This document shows, piece by piece, positions 9,292-18,056 of a stretch of 64,000 nt of DNA (within the stretch, counting starts at the first letter, position 1; each line of letters begins with the position of its first letter). The position numbers and the translations under genes were made by a program. The notes beneath the pieces are model-generated. The model searched no databases. It was not told the origin of the DNA and was given only the letters and a program-made list of their open reading frames with translations. Source of the stretch: Mangrovimonas futianensis (lineage in GTDB: Bacteria; Bacteroidota; Bacteroidia; Flavobacteriales; Flavobacteriaceae); the NCBI RefSeq assembly GCF_021245805.1, contig NZ_JAJJNF010000009.1, positions 90,186 through 154,185 on the forward strand, read 5' to 3'.

Positions 9292-10137
9292 TTATGACAA
9301 TTCCTTAGCAAGTGATTCGGAAATCGAGGTAGTGGGTCTACCTATTAACTTACTAAGTTGGTTATCATTATCATACAAGTCACCATTTAAGGTTGCGGTA
9401 TGTGTTCCAGCAAAAAAGGCTGCCACTGGGGTAGGTAGTCCAGCTTGCTCTAAAGCGTTGGCAAACTCAGCTTCCGGTAAATTCACATAAGGAATATCCG
9501 TTTTCACTAATTTTGAAATCTCTGAAGCATAGTCAGTCATCGTATAGGATTGGTCTCCAGAAAGCTCATAAGTTTTATTTTTATGACTATCCTCACTTAA
9601 TACAATGGCAGCAGCTTCTGCGAAATCTTCACGTGCAGCTGATGAGATTTTACCATCTCCCGAACTACCATATAACGTGCCTTGAGAAATGGTGTCTTTT
9701 ACCGCCTCTGTGTAATTTTCATTGTACCAACCGTTTCGCAGAATAGTATATTCTATACCCGAATCTTTAATAGCTTTTTCGGTCTCCAAATGTTCTGGAG
9801 CCAAAACTAGGGTAGAAGCGTCTGCTCTTAACAAACTGGTGTAGACAAGATGTTTAACGCCAGCTTCCTGGGCTGCCTTGATAACGGCTGCATGTTGTTC
9901 AAAGCGTTTTCCTATTTCATTTCCAGAAATTAATAGGAGTTTATCTATACCTGTTAAGGCTTTTGCCAATTGATCAGGTTCGTTATAATCAAAAGTTCTA
10001 GCTTCAATACCTTCACCTTCCATTTTTTCTGGTGTACGAACCAAAGCAACAATGTCTTCTGGAGCCATTCTTTCCTTAAGTTTGGTAATGACCCATTGTC
10101 CTAGCTTTCCAGAAGCTCCTGTTATTCCTACTTTCAT
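9292..10137 (-). CDS. NAD(P)H-dependent oxidoreductase, QorB/NmrA-like
   Basis: A 281-residue Rossmann-fold protein with the dinucleotide motif GITGASGKLGQ at the N-terminus and LVRTPEKM after strand 2, as in quinone oxidoreductase 2 (QorB) and other NmrA-type atypical short-chain dehydrogenases. The central YTSLLRAD and ILRNGWYNENY strings also fit QorB. It probably reduces quinones or senses NADPH. It is cytoplasmic, with no signal peptide. It sits 12 bp after a YceI gene and 26 bp before the dioxygenase gene, consistent with one operon. A second NmrA-type paralogue is at 28.8 kb. Confidence 0.83.
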   Translation of the reverse strand: MKVGITGASGKLGQWVITKLKERMAPEDIVALVRTPEKMEGEGIEARTFDYNEPDQLAKALTGIDKLLLISGNEIGKRFEQHAAVIKAAQEAGVKHLVYTSLLRADASTLVLAPEHLETEKAIKDSGIEYTILRNGWYNENYTEAVKDTISQGTLYGSSGDGKISSAAREDFAEAAAIVLSEDSHKNKTYELSGDQSYTMTDYASEISKLVKTDIPYVNLPEAEFANALEQAGLPTPVAAFFAGTHTATLNGDLYDNDNQLSKLIGRPTTSISESLAKELS

Positions 10138-10149
10138 TTTAATTCGGTT

Positions 10150-10674
10150 TTATTGTTTAACAAATTGAACTTCTGCATGAAGCTTCACGTCATCACCAAC
10201 CAAAACGCCTCCTGTTTCCAAAGCTGCATTCCAATTTAGTCCGAAGTCTTTACGGTTTATTTTTCCAGTCACTTCCAAAGCTAGTTTTTCATTACCCCAA
10301 GGATCCTTGTTGGTTCCACCATACTCAACATCCAATTCAATTTCCTTGCTCACATCCTTAATGGTTAGGATTCCCGAAAGTTTGTATGTGTCATCATCTA
10401 TTTTTGTAAATGATTGACTTTTAAAGGTAATAGTGGGGAAGTTTTCGGTGTCAAAGAAATCTGCACTTTTCAAGTGGTTGTCTCTATCTGTATTGTTTGT
10501 ACTTATAGAGCTAGATTCAATTTGCACATTTACAGGTGATTTTGTTAAATCTTCTCCCTCAATGGAAGCTTGATAATTTGTAAAGAACCCTTTGACATTA
10601 GAAATCATTAGGTGTTTTACTTTAAAACCTATTTCACTATGTGTTGGGTCGATTGCCCATGTTGTATTTGCCAT
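10150..10674 (-). CDS. YceI-family lipid-binding-like protein, cytoplasmic form
   Basis: A 174-residue protein that starts directly with the mature YceI fold (WAIDPTHSEIGFKVKHLMISNVKG) and has no signal peptide. The conserved DNHLKSADFFDTENFPTITFKS and C-terminal RKDFGLNW strings are clear. YceI proteins are lipocalin-like barrels that bind polyisoprenoids such as quinones. It shares an operon with a QorB-like quinone reductase and lies one kilobase from a secreted YceI paralogue, which suggests a quinone-related response acting on both sides of the inner membrane (inference). Confidence 0.88.
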   Translation of the reverse strand: MANTTWAIDPTHSEIGFKVKHLMISNVKGFFTNYQASIEGEDLTKSPVNVQIESSSISTNNTDRDNHLKSADFFDTENFPTITFKSQSFTKIDDDTYKLSGILTIKDVSKEIELDVEYGGTNKDPWGNEKLALEVTGKINRKDFGLNWNAALETGGVLVGDDVKLHAEVQFVKQ

Positions 10675-10701
10675 GATTTGATGTTTTTATTAATTTTTAA
10701 T

Positions 10702-11289
10702 TTATTCAGCCAATCCTATTTGTTTCATAAAGGATAGATTATCATAGAACAGGTATTCTTCGGACATTTTTGAACCGTCCCAGTGTCCGATTGTAGCCAT
10801 TCTTAATTTGAATGTTTTTCCAGTTGGAGGAATTGTTTTTCCATCACCAATAGGCATAGGTTCTGTGAAAGTCCCTTCTAATTCACCAATAACAGCAGTC
10901 CAGTCACCTGTTCCAAATTTTACTGGATGTGTTTTTATTTTGGTATCTGGTGCGAAAACAAACATGGGTTTTAAGTCATTGATGTGGTTTGGATACAGTC
11001 CTTTTGAAATACTTCCATCAGCATTGTAAACTACGATATCATCGGTATGGCTGTGGCTAAAGTTTTCCCATTTTTGGTTGGTATAAAATTCAAAATCCAA
11101 AGAATCAAACGCTACCAAACGTTCTTGGGTTATAGCTTCGGCATCCTTATATGTTTGTAGTTCTGCTTCCAAAGTGGCTATTTTTTCTTCCAATTCGGTG
11201 GTTTTGTCATTTGAACAGCTAGCAAGAAAAGTCATGAAGACGAAAGCTACTGTTGCTATTTTGCTTAAGGTTTTTAAGGTTGATTTCAT
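10702..11289 (-). CDS. SnoaL/NTF2-like ester cyclase-type lipoprotein
   Basis: A 195-residue protein with a lipoprotein signal (MTFLASC, Cys about 25). A short heptad-rich coiled coil follows (LEEKIATLEAELQTYK), then a SnoaL-like alpha/beta barrel with paired HSHTDDIVVYNADG and IPPTGKTFKLRMATIGHWDG segments. The fold is shared by polyketide cyclases and isomerases; the substrate here is unknown. It is the first gene after the second copy of the duplicated 41-bp operator, and YceI, QorB and dioxygenase genes follow. Confidence 0.78.
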   Translation of the reverse strand: MKSTLKTLSKIATVAFVFMTFLASCSNDKTTELEEKIATLEAELQTYKDAEAITQERLVAFDSLDFEFYTNQKWENFSHSHTDDIVVYNADGSISKGLYPNHINDLKPMFVFAPDTKIKTHPVKFGTGDWTAVIGELEGTFTEPMPIGDGKTIPPTGKTFKLRMATIGHWDGSKMSEEYLFYDNLSFMKQIGLAE

Positions 11290-11342
11290 TTTTAATGTGT
11301 TTTAAATTGATGTTACAAAGGTCAGAATATTAGGTGTTTAGT

Positions 11343-11383
11343 GTCTTATACTTTTCGGTAAATGAATGGTAATTTTAGGAAAT
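11343..11383 (-). promoter_or_regulatory. Operator copy 2 (41-bp repeat) of the AraC/YceI/DoxX block
   Basis: This 41-bp stretch matches the copy at 12474-12514 at 37 of 41 positions; the shared core includes TTCGGTAAA and GAATGGTAATTTTAGG. It lies about 54 bp upstream of the SnoaL-like start. A -7-like element (GACCTTTG on the minus strand, 11317-11324) sits between it and the gene. It is probably the binding site of the neighbouring AraC regulator. Confidence 0.7.
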
Positions 11384-11388
11384 TAGAG

Positions 11389-11817
11389 TTAACTCAGTCC
11401 GAATAGTAGGTAATCCAATGAGAATGTACCGCTTCCTGAAAGACATAAGGCCACATAAACTAACAGATATAAAATAGGTACTTCTTTTTTGTCAAAAGGT
11501 TGAGATTTCAATGTGTGAAAAGCGGCTATAATCATGGTGAACAATAACGGAATCACGGTAATGGTGGTGCCTAGGCCTAAAATGACACAGATTGAGAAAA
11601 ATACTTCCACGAAAGCTGCCATTTTAAGGGAGTTACGCTCACTTAAACCAAAGGTTGCAAAAAATTGGATGGATTCTCCAGACATGAGCTTTTTAACTTT
11701 TGGAATCCCATGTTGAAGCATTAATATTCCAATTGCTACTCTCAAGATCAAGAGTGCCACATCAATATTTGTAGCACTCTGATTTACTTTTAAGATCTCT
11801 AATAAATAATCTAGCAT
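11389..11817 (-). CDS. DoxX family membrane protein
   Basis: A 142-residue protein with four predicted transmembrane helices. It has the DoxX/SURF4-type signature LLILRVAIGILMLQHGIPKVKKL, followed by AFVEVFFSICVILGLGT. It starts 6 bp after the secreted YceI gene and ends 100 bp before the SnoaL-like gene, so it is co-transcribed with YceI from operator copy 1. DoxX-YceI pairing suggests a membrane quinone or respiratory-stress function, but no specific reaction can be assigned. Confidence 0.83.
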   Translation of the reverse strand: MLDYLLEILKVNQSATNIDVALLILRVAIGILMLQHGIPKVKKLMSGESIQFFATFGLSERNSLKMAAFVEVFFSICVILGLGTTITVIPLLFTMIIAAFHTLKSQPFDKKEVPILYLLVYVALCLSGSGTFSLDYLLFGLS

Positions 11818-11823
11818 GACGAT

Positions 11824-12420
11824 TTATTGTTTGTCAGGTTGAATAAATTCTCCTGAGAATTTGATTCTTACTTCATCACTTACAATTACCTCAGGGAATT
11901 TGTCACCCACTGAGAAATCTGAACGTTTGATAACACCAGTCACCTGAAACGAGGTGGTAAGTTTAGAACTCATAGGGTTGGTAGTTTGACCTCTGTAGAT
12001 AAGCTCAAGAGTAACTGATTTGGTTACTCCGTGCATGGTAAGGTCCCCTGTTAATTTGAATTTTCCTTTTCCTTTTGCTTTTAATTCAGTGGTTTTAAAG
12101 GTCAATGTGGGAAATTTTTCAACATCAAAAAAATCAGCACTTTTCAAGTGGTTGTTTCTAGCTTCCACTAAGGTATTAATGGAATTTGTTTGGGCGGTTA
12201 ACTCAAAAGTGGCATCGCTAAAATCAGGTTTTGACGCGCTAACCTTAATGGTTGCATTGTCAAAAGTCCCACTGATATCGTTAAACCCTAAATGTGTTAC
12301 TGTAAAATATAATTGGGAGTGTGGAGGATCATTGGACCAAATTTGCTTTTCAGACTGTGCTGTTGCAGTTAGGTTATTAATTAAAAATACGGCTACTAAA
12401 ATTAGAATTGTTTTTTTCAT
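11824..12420 (-). CDS. YceI-family protein, secreted (periplasmic) form
   Basis: A 198-residue protein with an N-terminal signal peptide (ILVAVFLINNLTATAQS) and the full YceI lipocalin-like fold: WSNDPPHSQLYFTVTHLGFNDISG, RNNHLKSADFFDVEKFPTLTFKT and KRSDFSVGDKFPEV. It would bind an isoprenoid lipid in the periplasm. It is the first gene downstream of operator copy 1 and of the AraC regulator, with DoxX directly after. The paralogue at 10.15 kb lacks a signal peptide. Confidence 0.88.
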   Translation of the reverse strand: MKKTILILVAVFLINNLTATAQSEKQIWSNDPPHSQLYFTVTHLGFNDISGTFDNATIKVSASKPDFSDATFELTAQTNSINTLVEARNNHLKSADFFDVEKFPTLTFKTTELKAKGKGKFKLTGDLTMHGVTKSVTLELIYRGQTTNPMSSKLTTSFQVTGVIKRSDFSVGDKFPEVIVSDEVRIKFSGEFIQPDKQ

Positions 12421-12473
12421 CTTTTACTTGTTTTAAATTGACAATGCAAAGATGGAAACAACAGGCGCCTGTG

Positions 12474-12514
12474 GTCTTACACAATTCGGTAAACGAATGG
12501 TAATTTTAGGAAAT
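12474..12514 (-). promoter_or_regulatory. Operator copy 1 (41-bp repeat) before yceI-doxX
   Basis: It is near-identical (37/41) to 11343-11383. It overlaps the last codons of the AraC gene and lies about 54 bp upstream of the secreted YceI start. A -7-like CATCTTTG element on the minus strand (12447-12454) follows at the same distance as in copy 2, so spacing as well as sequence is conserved. Confidence 0.7.
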
Positions 12515-13339
12515 AAGGGTGCTTTTCATTTCTTCACGAAACTCATTTGGTGATTGACCAGCTTTCTTTTTGAAGACTTTTGAGAAATAGGAGTTTTCGT
12601 TGTAGCCTAACTCATAAGCTATTTCTGAGATGGTCTTATCAGTAGAAATAAGGAGGTTTTTGGCTTCTATCAACTTACGGGTTTCTATAATTTCAGAAAC
12701 ACTTTGTTCCATAATATTGTGGCAGATCAAGTTGAGGTTTCTTGAGGACATAAAGAGTTTTTCGGCATAGAATTCAACTCCCACTGGTCTCCTAAAGTTT
12801 TCTTCTAGGATGTTCAAAAAGTTTCCAAAGGATATGTGTTGTGTTTTTTGAATGGTTTGATCAGGTGGTGTCAATTTTTTTCGCTCTGTCTCAATCATAG
12901 TAAGTAATACCCCTAACAACTGTCTAATAATGGCGTAGTCAACCATTTCCTGTTGGGTTTCATCAAATATCATTTGGCATAAAGTGACCAATCTTTGAAA
13001 ACAGAAGCCTTCCTCCAGAGATAAGTTGGCTTGATTGTGATAAAGTGAATACAGTTGAAAAGTGGTCTCAGGAATAAATTCACTTTTAAATCGAATACCC
13101 CAAATTTCGCAATCTCCGTTTAGTGGTTTAGGGAGAAGTTTATGTACTTTCCCTTTGGATACAAAACTCACAAATGGGGCTTGTGTTTGTGTTGTGTTGA
13201 AATCTATAAAATGCTCTAGTTCCCCTTTTATTCCGATTAATAATTCTTCGAAATCATGGTTGTGCGGCTCTTCAGATAATTCAGCAATTCTGTTGGCTTC
13301 CTCAACATCAACCTTAAATATGTGAAATAATTTATTCAT
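12506..13339 (-). CDS. AraC-family transcriptional regulator
   Basis: A 277-residue protein: an N-terminal cupin-like sensor (HNHDFEELLIGIKGELEHFIDF) and a C-terminal double helix-turn-helix (about 170-270) with the classic second-helix string ISEIAYELGYNENSYFSKVFKKKAGQSPNEFR. It is the first gene of the minus-strand redox block and is followed immediately by the duplicated 41-bp element, so it is the likely activator of both yceI-doxX and the SnoaL-yceI-qorB-dioxygenase unit. The inducer is unknown. Confidence 0.87.
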   Translation of the reverse strand: MNKLFHIFKVDVEEANRIAELSEEPHNHDFEELLIGIKGELEHFIDFNTTQTQAPFVSFVSKGKVHKLLPKPLNGDCEIWGIRFKSEFIPETTFQLYSLYHNQANLSLEEGFCFQRLVTLCQMIFDETQQEMVDYAIIRQLLGVLLTMIETERKKLTPPDQTIQKTQHISFGNFLNILEENFRRPVGVEFYAEKLFMSSRNLNLICHNIMEQSVSEIIETRKLIEAKNLLISTDKTISEIAYELGYNENSYFSKVFKKKAGQSPNEFREEMKSTLIS

Positions 13340-13467
13340 TGAAACCTTGATTGGTTAAGTTAGGGAATGGATATAATCCAAGAAGGAGCTTTTGAAATTA
13401 TTAGTATAAAGATAATAAAAAGGGAAAGACCTTATGGTTTTCTTTTGGTTTTTCAATAGGTCATTTT

Positions 13468-16086
13468 CTAAAGTCCTTCTATTTCTAATGTGCCTTTAAC
13501 TTTAAACATTCCAGAAATTACTTCGGTAGAGGTTGCGTGGTTTGTTCCTTTAAAACCTGGTTGTTCACCACCAACAAAAAGGGTGAAATCACCAGACTCA
13601 ATAACTCGTTTTGTTTGTTTATTTATTAATGAAAGCTGTCGTGGAGTTATTGTAAAACTAATGGATTTAGATTCGTTTGGTTTTAGGTGGATACGGTCGA
13701 ATGCTACTAGCTGTCTAATTGGTCTTGGAGTTGATGCTTTCTCGTCGGTTAAATATACTTGAATGACTTCATCACCAGAGCGGTTTCCTGAGTTTGTAAC
13801 GGTAACAGATACGTCAAGGTTTTCTCCAGCTTTGATTTGCTTTGGAAATATTAAGTCAGAATATTTAAACGTCGTATAACTTAACCCATATCCGAAAGGA
13901 TAAAGCGGCTCGCCTTCAAAATAACGATAGGTTCTCCCTTTCATGTTGTAATTTTCAAAAGGCGGTAAATCGTCCAGTGAATTATAATAGGTAATGGGTA
14001 ATCTTCCAGCAGGGTTGTAATCTCCAAAAATGACATCGGCTAAGGCATTTCCGCCTTCTTCACCAGGATATCCCACGTTAATAATGGCATCTACGTGTTC
14101 CTTTGCCCAATTAATAGCCAGTGCGCTTCCCGCATTAATAACTAAAATCACAGGCTTACCAGTGGCTTTTATGGTTTTAAGCAGTTCGGTTTGTTGTAGT
14201 GGTAAATCTAAGTCTTTTTTATCACCCCCTTCGCCTTCTAGGCGCTGTGATAATCCTAATACGACAACAGAAAGGTCCGCATTATTCGCTATTTCAACAG
14301 CTTCTTGAATTTTATTCGTATCTGTTCTAGCCCAAAGCATTTGTGCCAAAGCATTGGTTTCATCACTAAAATATCTAACCTCAATTTCATATTTCTTTCC
14401 TACTTCTAAATTTAAAATACTTGTAGCGTATTTAGGATGATGCGCAGAACCTTTACCATTAGTTATTTCTTGCCCTTCAATTTTTAAGGACATTCCTCGT
14501 TTTGATAAAATTGCTAGTTCATAAGAACCTGATGTTTGTGGCACCAAGTAACCTTTCCAAAGTACCGAGAAGTTATCGTCTAATTCAACAGAGATCGGAT
14601 CGTTTTGCCATGAAAAATCAATATTATCATCTATACGTTGTAAAACAGGTGAGCCATCCCATTTGACATTATTAAAATATGAAGCCTCTAAACCTTGTTT
14701 ACCGTCAAGAGTTTCAAAAAACACAGAAGGAATGGGCTTCAAGTTTAATTTTTCTTCAGAAAGGTGACAGCCTTCAGTATATGATATTTCAATAACAGGC
14801 TCCACTTTATTTTTTAATCCTGTTAAAAAGGTAACCGGATTTTTAGGAGTACCGTGGTAGTTACCTAAAAGCGATTCCCAATTGTCTGCGTTGGGACCAA
14901 TAATGGCAATTTTGTTAAGTTTATTTTTGTCTAACGGCAATAAATTATCGCTGTTTTTTAAAAGGATAATACTTTCCAGTGCCGCTTTTTTAGCTAAACT
15001 GTTGTTCGCATAGGAACAAACAATGCTATATGGGATTTTTGAAAATTCAACGTCATTTTCACTATCAAACATCCCCAGTTTAAATCGCGCTAGCAAAGTG
15101 CGCTTTACTGCAATATTGATGTCTTCTTCACTTACTAAACCTTCCTCTAAAGCTTCTGTTAAATAGTTATAGTAACTTCCGCAGTTTAGGTCACAACCTC
15201 CTTTTAGTCCAATGGAGGCAGCTTCCGCTTCGGTTTTTGCAATATGGTGGCCTGTATGAATATCTCGAATAGCACCACAATCGGAGACAACATAACCATC
15301 AAAGCCCCAATCGTCTCTTAATATCTTGTTTAATAAGAAATCACTGCCGCTACACGATTCACCTCTAAATCGGTTGTAAGCCCCCATGATGGAGTATACC
15401 TTAGCATCAATAACTGTTTTTCTGAAAGCCGGTAGATAGGTTTCGTATAAATCTCTGTCACTTACATCCACATCAAAAGAATGTCTTAATGCTTCCGGCC
15501 CCGAGTGAACCGCAAAATGCTTTGAAGTAGCGATTGTTTTTAAATATTTAGAATCTTCACCTTGAAGTCCTAGAATAAACTGAGAAGCTAACTCTCCTGT
15601 TAAAAAAGGATCCTCTCCATAGGTTTCATGTCCGCGTCCCCAACGAGGATCACGAAATATGTTGATATTGGGTGACCAAAAATCCAAACCCGTATAGATT
15701 CCTCGTTTATTGTTTCTAACAAATTCGTGATGTTTGGCTCTGGCTTCATCAGATATCACATCGCCAATTTCTTTTAAAAGTGACTTATTAAACGAAGCTG
15801 CTACAGAAATAGATTGAGGAAATACCGTGGCATAACCAGCTCTGGCAACCCCGTGTAAACATTCGTTCCACCAATTATATGCGGGTACTTTTAATCTAGG
15901 AATAGCGTCAGCTTCATTCACTAATTGACTAATTTTTTCTTCGTTGGTCATTTGGTTTACCAAAATATCCACCCGTTTTTCAAAAGACAGATTTTGGTCT
16001 AAATAGGAAAAATCGACACTGCTATTTTGGGCATTAATAGGAAGGCCAAAAATGCAAACGATAAGAAGAGAGTAAAAAGATTTCAT
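13468..16086 (-). CDS. GH3 beta-glucosidase/xylosidase with PA14 insert
   Basis: An 872-residue secreted enzyme (signal ends at INAQ20). The GH3 N-domain is a TIM barrel with the SKHFAVHSGPE motif (Lys189, His190) and the nucleophile Asp269 in GYVVSDCGA. A PA14 sugar-binding module is inserted in the C-terminal alpha/beta domain at roughly 455-600 (LEASYFNN, WKGYLVPQTSGSYELAI). A fibronectin-III-like domain ends the protein (about 770-860, VTVTNSGNRSGDEVIQVYL). PA14-containing GH3 enzymes are beta-glucosidases or beta-xylosidases acting on oligosaccharides. It is probably part of the same polysaccharide programme as the GH2 and GH43 genes. Confidence 0.9.
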   Translation of the reverse strand: MKSFYSLLIVCIFGLPINAQNSSVDFSYLDQNLSFEKRVDILVNQMTNEEKISQLVNEADAIPRLKVPAYNWWNECLHGVARAGYATVFPQSISVAASFNKSLLKEIGDVISDEARAKHHEFVRNNKRGIYTGLDFWSPNINIFRDPRWGRGHETYGEDPFLTGELASQFILGLQGEDSKYLKTIATSKHFAVHSGPEALRHSFDVDVSDRDLYETYLPAFRKTVIDAKVYSIMGAYNRFRGESCSGSDFLLNKILRDDWGFDGYVVSDCGAIRDIHTGHHIAKTEAEAASIGLKGGCDLNCGSYYNYLTEALEEGLVSEEDINIAVKRTLLARFKLGMFDSENDVEFSKIPYSIVCSYANNSLAKKAALESIILLKNSDNLLPLDKNKLNKIAIIGPNADNWESLLGNYHGTPKNPVTFLTGLKNKVEPVIEISYTEGCHLSEEKLNLKPIPSVFFETLDGKQGLEASYFNNVKWDGSPVLQRIDDNIDFSWQNDPISVELDDNFSVLWKGYLVPQTSGSYELAILSKRGMSLKIEGQEITNGKGSAHHPKYATSILNLEVGKKYEIEVRYFSDETNALAQMLWARTDTNKIQEAVEIANNADLSVVVLGLSQRLEGEGGDKKDLDLPLQQTELLKTIKATGKPVILVINAGSALAINWAKEHVDAIINVGYPGEEGGNALADVIFGDYNPAGRLPITYYNSLDDLPPFENYNMKGRTYRYFEGEPLYPFGYGLSYTTFKYSDLIFPKQIKAGENLDVSVTVTNSGNRSGDEVIQVYLTDEKASTPRPIRQLVAFDRIHLKPNESKSISFTITPRQLSLINKQTKRVIESGDFTLFVGGEQPGFKGTNHATSTEVISGMFKVKGTLEIEGL

Positions 16087-16122
16087 TTAGTGAGTGATTT
16101 TCAGTCTGAGGTTCTTGATCTT

Positions 16123-16482
16123 CTAAATTTTAAAATACGGATTATAAATAAGCCCAATGATATTTCCGAAAGGGTCTTTCACTGTAGCCGTCATTAATTC
16201 ACCTCCCACATTATATGGTTTTTCATGTGCTGTGGCTCCTATTTGAATGAGGCGATCATAAACTTCCTCAATTTTGTCAACTCCCCAATAGGAAACAACG
16301 CTCTCAATTTTATCTGTGGTGGGGTTTTCTTCGGGTTGAAGTCCCAATTCGTAGCCACCAATATTGAAACCAACATAATAGGGTTCATTGAAGTAGGGGG
16401 GAGTTTCAAAAGCTTTGGTATACCATTCGGTTGCTTTTTGAATGTCACCTACTTTATAAATTGTTGTTCTTAAACCAAGCAT
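16123..16482 (-). CDS. VOC (glyoxalase/bleomycin-resistance fold) protein
   Basis: A 119-residue protein with the paired beta-alpha-beta modules of the vicinal oxygen chelate family: LRTTIYKVGDIQKATEWYTKAF at the start and MTATVKDPFGNIIGLIYNP at the end. Such proteins bind a divalent metal and act as lyases, dioxygenases or resistance proteins; the metal ligands are not certain here and the substrate is unknown. It starts 4 bp after the stop of the upstream hypothetical secreted protein, so the two genes are co-transcribed. Confidence 0.83.
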   Translation of the reverse strand: MLGLRTTIYKVGDIQKATEWYTKAFETPPYFNEPYYVGFNIGGYELGLQPEENPTTDKIESVVSYWGVDKIEEVYDRLIQIGATAHEKPYNVGGELMTATVKDPFGNIIGLIYNPYFKI

Positions 16483-16486
16483 GTCT

Positions 16487-17137
16487 TTATTGTTTTGGTA
16501 ATACTATTTCTAAACTTGTCTCCTTAAAGGATTTTAAAGTATATTTTTCTGTTTCATTTTCTGATATGGCAGAGAGGACTAACCCTGATTTGTCATAATT
16601 AAGGTCTTGAATACACTCCATAGGATGTAAACAGGTAAAGCGAAATAGGGGAAATAAATTAAGTTCTGAATTTAATATTTGTAACTCCAACTTGCTTTTT
16701 GACCTAGTTTTGGCTTTGTTTTTATAGAAAATCAAATCAACGGTTTCTTTATCTTCCTCAGTGGCAACTTTTTTAAAATCAAAATGAATATTGTTATCAT
16801 AGGATTGTTTGGGGAAATAGTCGCTAAATGAGTTTGTAAAAGAGTAGACAAAATCAAAATTATCAATATTATCTGCTTTATTGGATGTATTATGGGCTAC
16901 TTTATAGTGATGTATTTTCATAGATTTAAAATCATAAACACTTGCATCTTGACTTCCGTCATGATTATTGTGAATATTCATTAGATAATTATCATTTGTG
17001 GATATTCCGTAGGTGCTATACTCATAATTTGAGTTTTTGTAGTCAATAGCATATGTAACCATCATATCAAACCTCAATGTCTGACTAAATAGCATTGTAA
17101 AAGGTAGTAGAACAAAAATTAACAAGAATTTATTCAT
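16487..17137 (-). CDS. Hypothetical secreted protein
   Basis: Not recognised. The preferred start at 17137 gives a 216-residue protein with a signal peptide (MNKFLLIFVLLPFTMLFSQ); the longer frame from 17182 places 15 polar residues before it. The mature part is rich in Asn, Asp, Tyr and Lys with alternating hydrophobic residues, which suggests a beta-rich periplasmic or surface domain. No catalytic motif is seen. It overlaps functionally only by position with the VOC gene 4 bp downstream. Confidence 0.65.
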   Translation of the reverse strand: MNKFLLIFVLLPFTMLFSQTLRFDMMVTYAIDYKNSNYEYSTYGISTNDNYLMNIHNNHDGSQDASVYDFKSMKIHHYKVAHNTSNKADNIDNFDFVYSFTNSFSDYFPKQSYDNNIHFDFKKVATEEDKETVDLIFYKNKAKTRSKSKLELQILNSELNLFPLFRFTCLHPMECIQDLNYDKSGLVLSAISENETEKYTLKSFKETSLEIVLPKQ

Positions 17138-17543
17138 AGTGTATTTTAAAAGTGACTTTTCAAGGTCGATGAAGTTCTTCAAGCAAGCAAAATCTGTTAA
17201 GAATTTCGCAGCAAACCGAAGATATGAAAATTGTGAGGATTTTCCGTAGTAAAAGCAGAAATCAGGAACCTAACTTTGGTAAAATTGTTTCTCACTTTAC
17301 ATTTTTTCGTTGATGGCTTTCCACCAAAAATAAATTCCAAAGACACCAGTAACAAGTACGAACATGATTCCATTTTCACCAAGCAATGTTCATTCCCTTC
17401 ATTACTTAAGGTTAATACCAAAAGTATTTTTTGAATATAAACATTACTAACAGGCAATGTTAGCATCAGGTTATATTTTCACTGTCATTTATATACCAAA
17501 TCTTTGTTCATCCCAATTTAGAGTTTGGAAGGAACAAACCTCA
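17138..17543. other. Intergenic region, no convincing gene
   Basis: A gap of about 400 bp between two minus-strand genes. One minus-strand frame in 17315-17382 reads as a short hydrophobic tail (MFVLVTGVFGIYFWW then KAINEKM and stop) without a proper start; this could be the remnant of a membrane-protein gene. Nothing else (RNA, repeat, strong hairpin) stands out. Confidence 0.4.
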
Positions 17544-17915
17544 TTAGCCTTTGTCAAATGAATATTTTCCAGCTCCTGTTAGAAATATCACAACAAAAGC
17601 AATTAAAAACAATAAAGCATGTTCTTTGGTTGCTAGATCGTCTTTGGCATGTACAACAAATGCAGCAACTGCCATGGTAATTGCAGCAGGAATTGCAGCC
17701 CATTTCGTTTTGAATCCTATAATCAACAAAATAGGGGCAACTACTTCTCCAATAAGCGCTAAAATTAAAGATATTGTTGAGCCAACCCCCATTGGATCAC
17801 CAAAATCGGAGGGATTTGATAACATACCCATTTTCGGTATTCCATGGGTTAGCATAAAGCCCCCAAATCCAACTCTTAAAATTAACAGTGCTAAATCATT
17901 AAAGTTTCTTTTCAT
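17544..17915 (-). CDS. DoxX family membrane protein
   Basis: A 123-residue, four-helix membrane protein with the signature LALLILRVGFGGFMLTHGIPKMGML and LIGEVVAPILLIIGF. It is the third DoxX gene in the window, closest in pattern to the one at 11.4 kb. It stands alone, with no partner gene within 100 bp. The function is as vague as for the family in general: a small inner-membrane protein tied to redox or thiol stress. Confidence 0.82.
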   Translation of the reverse strand: MKRNFNDLALLILRVGFGGFMLTHGIPKMGMLSNPSDFGDPMGVGSTISLILALIGEVVAPILLIIGFKTKWAAIPAAITMAVAAFVVHAKDDLATKEHALLFLIAFVVIFLTGAGKYSFDKG

Positions 17916-18056
17916 TATTTTAAAATTTATTTATTTCTCTTTTGAGATTCATATTTGGTTTTGGTAAAGATCTTTGTATTCCTGATAGATTCAGATTTAG
18001 TCCAAACTAATTACCAAAGCTAATGGAGTGGTTAAGAAAATTAGTATGATACAATC

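Noticed and set aside
17197..17466. An 89-codon minus-strand frame in the gap at 17.2-17.5 kb
   Set aside because: Composition is not protein-like over most of its length and there is no motif. A different frame in the same region shows a short hydrophobic tail, also too short to call.
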